A DNA stretch of 64,000 bases, taken from Tenrec ecaudatus (lineage: Eukaryota; Chordata; Mammalia; Afrosoricida; Tenrecidae). Position 1 is the stretch's first letter. The number at the start of each line of letters is the position of its first letter. Both the position numbers and the translations under genes were made by a program. This document shows, piece by piece, positions 59,004 to 64,000 of this stretch. The stretch spans positions 12,330,995-12,394,994 of the forward strand of contig NC_134541.1 in the NCBI RefSeq assembly GCF_050624435.1, read 5' to 3'. Below the pieces are notes generated by a model. The model ran no database searches. It saw nothing but the letters and a program-made list of their open reading frames with translations, and was not told where the DNA came from.

Positions 59004-59269
59004 AGTTGATCCTTGACTATCATTTAAAAAAAAAAAAGGGCAGCTTCAGTCCTCATTTGTGTATACACCTCATGGACGACCCAACTGCTGCATCATCAGA
59101 CACAAAGTCGCATTCTTAAAGTAGCAGCTTGATTTGTCAAAGCTGTCAAAGAAAATAACCACAAGGCAAGCATCCAGTCACCATCAGACATCGGCTTATT
59201 GCCTCCGCAACTTGAGAACTCATTTTAGAAAATAATTTATCTTTTTGTGGTTGAGGTTGAGAACTGCCT

Positions 59270-59485
59270 TCGGCTGGGTTCTCTGTGAAGCAAAACCCGT
59301 GAAGCACACATGCACACCACTGGCGGCTGATTCTGGTTCCCAGGGACCCGACCCAGGGTCTCAGAGAGGATACCTCTCTCTCCGAGCAGCCACCCTCATT
59401 CTGCTCTCACAGGATTTGGTGAGTGCAGCCTGGCAACCTGCGGTTAGCACCTAACCCACAGCATCACCAAGCCTCCCTCTTTATA
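59270..59485 (-). mobile_element. Decayed AfroSINE
   Basis: Reverse complement with acctgcggttagcacctaac and ccacagcatcaccaagcctcc at the head end; the tail part is poorly conserved. Confidence 0.5.
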
Positions 59486-59489
59486 TCCA

Positions 59490-60000
59490 CATAGATGCAG
59501 ATGCAGAGAAATGGTTCATGGAGCTGTGAAGGCTGGCAAGTCCAAATTCTGTGGATCAGATGTCAGGCAGGAGGCTTCTCCTGACTCGTGTAGTTTACAC
59601 GGGCTGATGAACCCCAAACCATCAAGTCAGATGGGCTGAAGGAGCCAGTGAAACTCCAAACCTGCAGGTCACTGGCCCACATCCCAAGAACCAGAGGTCC
59701 GAAGATGACAAGGGGGACGCAGGGTGGGGAGAGGGGTGCTTTGTCAGAACATGCATATATATTAGATACAGGCCGCAGCCCTGGAGAAATGGATTAGCTG
59801 TCCACATCAGATCACAAAGTGCAGGGGACGATTACGTTACATGATGATGAGCCATCAGCCCAGTGGCTATGAAACGATGGAGAATAATAGCCTGACCCAG
59901 TTGACAGGCAATAATGATCATCCATCACCTGTCAACACGCTTCCTTCAACCACTCATGCGCTTTCGAGAAAGACAGTCATCAAGTCACGTTCACACTGAA
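59490..60000 (+). repeat. Unnamed interspersed repeat, family Y, copy 1
   Basis: Shares agaaatggttcatggagctg, aaggctggcaagtccaaatt, ggatcagatgtcaggcagga and cttctcctgact with 63005-63460. Resembles old mammalian LTR-type repeats with tggctcat...ggctggcaagtccaa; not classified. Confidence 0.55.
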
Positions 60001-60102
60001 CCTGCTACAATGGACATGTACACAACCCAACCTGCACCCACCCCATGTAAAACTTCTGTTTTCTAAGTAGCGGGATAGGAGAGGGACGAGAATGAGAATG
60101 TT

Positions 60103-60104
60103 TG

Positions 60105-60139
<35 letters not shown>

Positions 60140-60182
60140 GTCGTGAGTCGGAATCAACTCCGTGGCTGTGAATTTGGCTTTG
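60103..60182 (+). mobile_element. AfroSINE tail with (TG)n microsatellite
   Basis: (TG)n at 60103-60140 runs into gtcgtgagtcggaatcaact and ccgtggctgtgaatttggc, the AfroSINE tail. Confidence 0.65.
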
Positions 60183-60499
60183 AGAGTGTGCTTGTGTGCA
60201 TGCGAGCCAGCGAGCGTGTGGACATGCAAGCACGCATGCCCTCCTCCCCCCTCCCCCCAACAAACAATAGAACAAAGAAGCAGTACTCCCAACTTGATTT
60301 CCACAGCTGGTCACGTGACTGCTCACAACAGGCTCTTCCTTGTGGCGCCAGCAAGCCCCTCAGCTCACCATGGCTCTTACCTGGCAGGAGAGCTCCTGCC
60401 TTCACTCCTGAAGGGCCTGGGCCACCACCAGTCACGTCGGAATGAGGTGGCTGCAGTTTCCCACGGGCTTTAAACACATTTATCAAGTAATCTATTTAA

Positions 60500-61615
60500 T
60501 AAATACATGTCCTAGGGAATTTCCATTATTCCAGACTATTATTTTTGACTTCCCTTTTACACTATCCATCTGATTTTCCACTTGGTAATCAGGATCAGTG
60601 GTGCCAGTCAGTACAGTAACTCCCTTCTCTGCCAAGCGATTCAAAGGCACGATGAGCCCAAAGCGTCTCCAGGAGGAATAATAGTCTTCCTTTTGAAACT
60701 TAGACCTCTAGACCTGCAGGCCAAAGGGCATCAAAGATGGGAGACAAGAATTTTGCAGGGGGGTCAGTAGGGGTAATACTAATGAGTGGAGCCATTCCCT
60801 TGAGTCCTGGCTGTTGGAGACTGAGCACACTGCCCCCCACATGGCAGCCTGACTGTGCCTGCAGTTCTACCTTCAGGATGGAGGTGAACATCCAAAGACC
60901 AGTGGATCCATGAGCACAGCATTTCCACCCATTTACTGTGAAGTGAGTCTCTCCATCTAAGGCAAAGCCATGGTGGTAACCATGACGACGGATACTTATC
61001 TGTGACTTCACAGGTGGTCATTTCGGCAGAAGCATTAGGTGTAGGGAAGGCAACCGTGCTCTGAGTAAATGTCTACCTATCCCAGTAAGAACGACACACT
61101 GCTCTTTCCACGATGGCCACTGCCACCAGGTTGCTGCCCATTCACCTGAGGAACAATCCCACAGAGTAGCCTCGGCGCTGGGCATTCAGTAGTGGCTGCA
61201 GCCAGGTTGTCCTTGGTGAGTAGACATCCATATTGCGGGGTTCATGTCCAACTCCCATCCTTGCCACCACAGCCACTTTATTCTTGAGCCCCCTGGGCAA
61301 TGACAGGAGCATCGGGGAAAGGCAGTGGTTGGTTTCCATGGAGCTCCTCATCCTATCCATCTGATTGCTGAAGTCATCCTCTGCAGAGGTAACCTTTAGA
61401 AAAGCCTTCCCGAGTCCCAGAAAATCTTCACTTCTCTGGCGCCACAGAGTGGTCTATCCACGTCCTATTCCTCATGCCTTCTCGACTCGAATTTTCAAAT
61501 CAGGCTCCTTCCAAGTCCCTGACCATGCAGCCAAACCATTGGCCACAGCCCATGAATCAGTATATATAATTGAACATCTCACTATTTTTCCTTCCTAGCA
61601 AAGCAAGCAAGTAGG
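60500..61615 (-). mobile_element. Endogenous retrovirus pol remnant, downstream part
   Basis: The minus-strand translation between stops resembles retroviral pol: the end of RNase H near 61500-61600, then the region leading into integrase (61142-61400), then what looks like sequence after the integrase core (60700-61011). The gap between the last two is only about 130 bp, so the integrase catalytic core appears deleted. Several in-frame stops and frame changes; non-functional. The retroviral class is not decided. Confidence 0.6.
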
Positions 61616-61619
61616 TACA

Positions 61620-62106
61620 TGCCTGTGGCAGTGACATAATTTCTGTCAACTTGTGAAGGGGTGGAGTCTAGCTTGTCAATCATGTCGCAGCTTGAAGTCA
61701 TTTGGAGGTGCGAAGGAGGTAAATAGCTCACTGGAGGCCAGATACACACTCTCCGCTTCCTCTTCCTGCTGACAATCCACATGGAGTTACACTGATAGAG
61801 CCAAAGTCCTGGAGCTGGAGAGCCATGTGGAGACTCACACCAGCACTGAGATGCTTCCACCACCACTGGATCTACAACACTTCCCACCCACTGGCTTGTG
61901 ATCTTCCCGAATTCTTCATCATTGCATGTGTTGCGTGAGTCTGAAGAGGGATTTATAGACTGATTACAGGACATATGGGCTAATATTGGATTCATGGACT
62001 TGATCTGCACTGGGCTAGGATGTTTTCTCACTATATAATTGCTCTTGTATGTAAAGCTCTTTCTTATACACACGAGTGTCTCTTGATTGGTTTCTCTAGT
62101 CCACCT
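61620..62106 (-). repeat. Unnamed interspersed repeat, family X, copy 2, inserted in ERV pol
   Basis: Inverted relative to the copy at 4125-4612. It separates the two halves of the retroviral pol remnant, so it inserted after the provirus. Ends tgtggcagtgacata and ctctagtccacctggtctaaca. Confidence 0.7.
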
Positions 62107-62109
62107 GGT

Positions 62110-62790
62110 CTAACACAGTGCCACTGTAGCTCTGCCTATGTGGAGGTTCCTTGGCCCCACTGCCCTTTAGGGACAGCAGTGTTCCGCGGCCTCGGCCAAC
62201 TGATGGGAAGGAGCTCCCCAAGAGCTCACAGTGCAGACTGGAGAGGGAGGCAGTGTGAGGGGGGGACCGTGGGCATTTGGCCTACTTCCTCGAGGAGCTC
62301 GTGCCTTCACATCCGGCTTGGACTTGATCTCACATTTATCACTTCTACATAAAGATGGGGTGCTCCTGGGCATGTCGGACTCTATGACCCTGCGGGTCAA
62401 GCAGCACCCACTTCATGATGGGCAGCTCTGTTGCATGGTGACTTGGTGCCATACTTAAGCATTGTTTCTATTAAGGCCTAGCAATGACCCCAAAGCTGTT
62501 CCTCAAAAGGAGAACAGTTATCTGCAGAGGACAGCAAGGCTTTGTTCCAAAATCCTAAGGGTCTGCCTTGTGATGCACCAACAGAGGCATATCTACCAGC
62601 CACTGACACATCAAGCGCCGTTGAATCAGACGGAGCATATGCCCCAAGTCGCAGAACAGCTTGCACGGCAGCCAGAACCTGTTACAGAGACTTCTCTGCT
62701 TCTGCTGTACGTCACCATTTAATCCAAGATTCAGTGAGCCAAAAAAATCTCATCCTTTTAAAATCTCTGGGGCTGAAACATTATCCCTCA
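62110..62790 (-). mobile_element. Endogenous retrovirus pol remnant, upstream part
   Basis: The minus-strand frames at 62666-62478 and 62400-62167 look like the connection/RNase H region of a retroviral pol, in the same orientation as the remnant at 60500-61615. The repeat at 61620-62106 lies between them, so both parts likely come from one provirus. Stops and frameshifts throughout; no LTR recognised. Confidence 0.55.
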
Positions 62791-62821
62791 ATTCCTCCTT
62801 CCCATGAGCTGTCAGGTAAGC

Positions 62822-62965
62822 AGCAGGCTGCTAACTTTAAAGTCAGTGGTTCAAACACACTAGCTGCTCCAGTGGAGAAAGATACAGCCGTCTGTTCTTG
62901 TAAAGATTTATAGCCTTATAAGGAGGCTGTACATCAGAATCAACTTGATGGTAGTAAGTTTGGTC
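62822..62965 (+). mobile_element. AfroSINE
   Basis: ggctgctaactttaaagtca, gtggttcaaacacactagct, gtggagaaagatacagccgt, tcagaatcaacttgatggta. Confidence 0.72.
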
Positions 62966-63004
62966 TTGAGGGGGTGGTTGAGAAAAAGGAGGAGAAAGAG
63001 AGAC

Positions 63005-63460
63005 TGAAGATGATTTACTGCAAAGAAATGGCTCATGAAGTTTGTGGAGGCTAGCAAGTTCCAACTCTGTGGGTCAGATGCCAGACTGAAGGCTTCTCCT
63101 GACTTAAGTGGTTTTAGGAGCTGAAGAACTCCAAATCAGCAGGTGAGACAGCAGGCTAGGGGTACATCCCCAGACCCAGACGATGACCATCAGGATGCAG
63201 GAGTAAGAGAGAGGTTCGCCAGAACATCCAACTAAGAGATGCAGGCCATTCTTCCATGTAAATCAACGGAGTTTCAACAGATTGGCTGCTCTCATCAATG
63301 ATCACATCCTGTCACAGTATGGAAGGGACTCCAACAGGGTCTGCCAAACCACCGAGAACCACAGTCATCACACCGAGAGCACAGCCATCACAAGCAGAAC
63401 CATGCACTGATTTAAGTTTCTACACGTACATGCACTGATCACATTCTCTGACTTATACGG
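63005..63460 (+). repeat. Unnamed interspersed repeat, family Y, copy 2
   Basis: Direct-orientation relative of 59490-60000 (agaaatggctcatgaagttt, gaggctagcaagttccaact, ggtcagatgccagactgaag, cttctcctgactt). Diverged; boundaries approximate. Confidence 0.5.
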
Positions 63461-64000
63461 CTGCCCTCACAGCTTCCGAGTCGTTCCTCCTCTGTGAACA
63501 TGAACTCTCACCCTGCCTGCCTAACTATCAAGTTGCTGTTGTCAGTATGATCCCGTAGAGACCAAACTGATAGCCCTTAAAGAGCATCATGCTCCAGGCA
63601 GATGTCCTTTAGTAGGTGAGCCAAGCCAAGGTTTGAGGACGACTTCCAAAGACACCTTGATTTACGGTTTGCAGATCATCGCAGGGCAGGAGTCTTGTCT
63701 TCATCTGGCCTCTAGGGCCCCTGAAATCTGGAGTCCACGAACATCTGACATGCTGTTCTGCATTTCCCCCATTTGGATAAGAACCAAAGGCTGGCTTTTA
63801 ATGACAGGCTGTCGTCAAGCAGCTGGGACTAGAAATTCTTTCCACATAAATACACCCAAAGACCTCCCGAGAAGACGTCTGCTGGCCGTGGCACAGGCCA
63901 GCCTCGAAGGCCCTTGTCCTGTGCTCCAACCAAGGAGGCTGAGGGCAACGGCAGCCGAAGCCTGTCCGCTGCCGTCTCTCACCCCCCGGCCATTCTGCAG

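Overview
This is a vertebrate nuclear locus, and almost certainly comes from a tenrec (Afrotheria, most likely Echinops or a close relative). Two kinds of evidence point there. The window is full of AfroSINEs, tRNA-derived SINEs whose 3' tail (gtcgctatgagtcgg...gactcgatggcagtgagtttgg) is shared with RTE/BovB-type LINE fragments that are also present. It also carries four copies of a short hAT MITE (ends CAGCGGTTCTCAACC...GAGAACCGCTG, 8-bp target duplications close to NTCTAGAN) that matches the SPIN family, which is known among afrotherians from tenrec. There are no bacterial-style operons, CRISPR arrays or phage genes.

Two protein-coding genes lie tail to tail, in the order known from human 20q13. 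On the plus strand is RIPOR3 (FAM65C). All 21 coding exons could be assembled by eye between 20668 and 47040. All boundaries are GT-AG and the phase is continuous, giving a predicted 951-residue protein followed by TAA, with a 3' UTR ending near 47.87 kb. On the minus strand is the 3' half of PTPN1 (PTP1B). Five exons between 55411 and 50582 encode the last 271 residues: WPD loop, [10 protein letters not shown] catalytic loop, Q-loop, proline-rich segment, disordered tail and ER anchor. The 3' UTR runs to about 48.9 kb. The two polyadenylation sites are about 1 kb apart, with a SPIN MITE between them. PTPN1 exons 1-5 lie beyond the right edge.

Layout: 1-20.6 kb holds no coding exon I can support. 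It is probably RIPOR3 first-intron or 5'-flanking DNA, filled with AfroSINE, MIR, RTE and SPIN copies, a compound CT/AC microsatellite (11.9-12.05 kb) and a 0.57 kb GT-rich degenerate repeat (16.5-17.07 kb). 20.66-47.9 kb is RIPOR3. 47.9-48.9 kb is the intergenic gap. 48.9-64 kb is PTPN1, whose intron 5 (55.4 kb onward) contains a 1.9 kb LINE-like 3' fragment with a perfect 11-bp target duplication and a decayed endogenous-retrovirus pol remnant split by a later repeat.

The points most worth a second look are: conservation of the PTPN1 intron-retention C-terminus (VCFH); loss of the main regulatory phosphoserines in the PTP1B tail; a possible intronic-polyadenylation isoform after RIPOR3 exon 12; a GT microsatellite fused to a RIPOR3 splice donor; repeated insertion of one LINE family into the same part of AfroSINEs; and a divergent pair of CTCF-like sites in PTPN1. 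I found no sign of a wholly new biological system.
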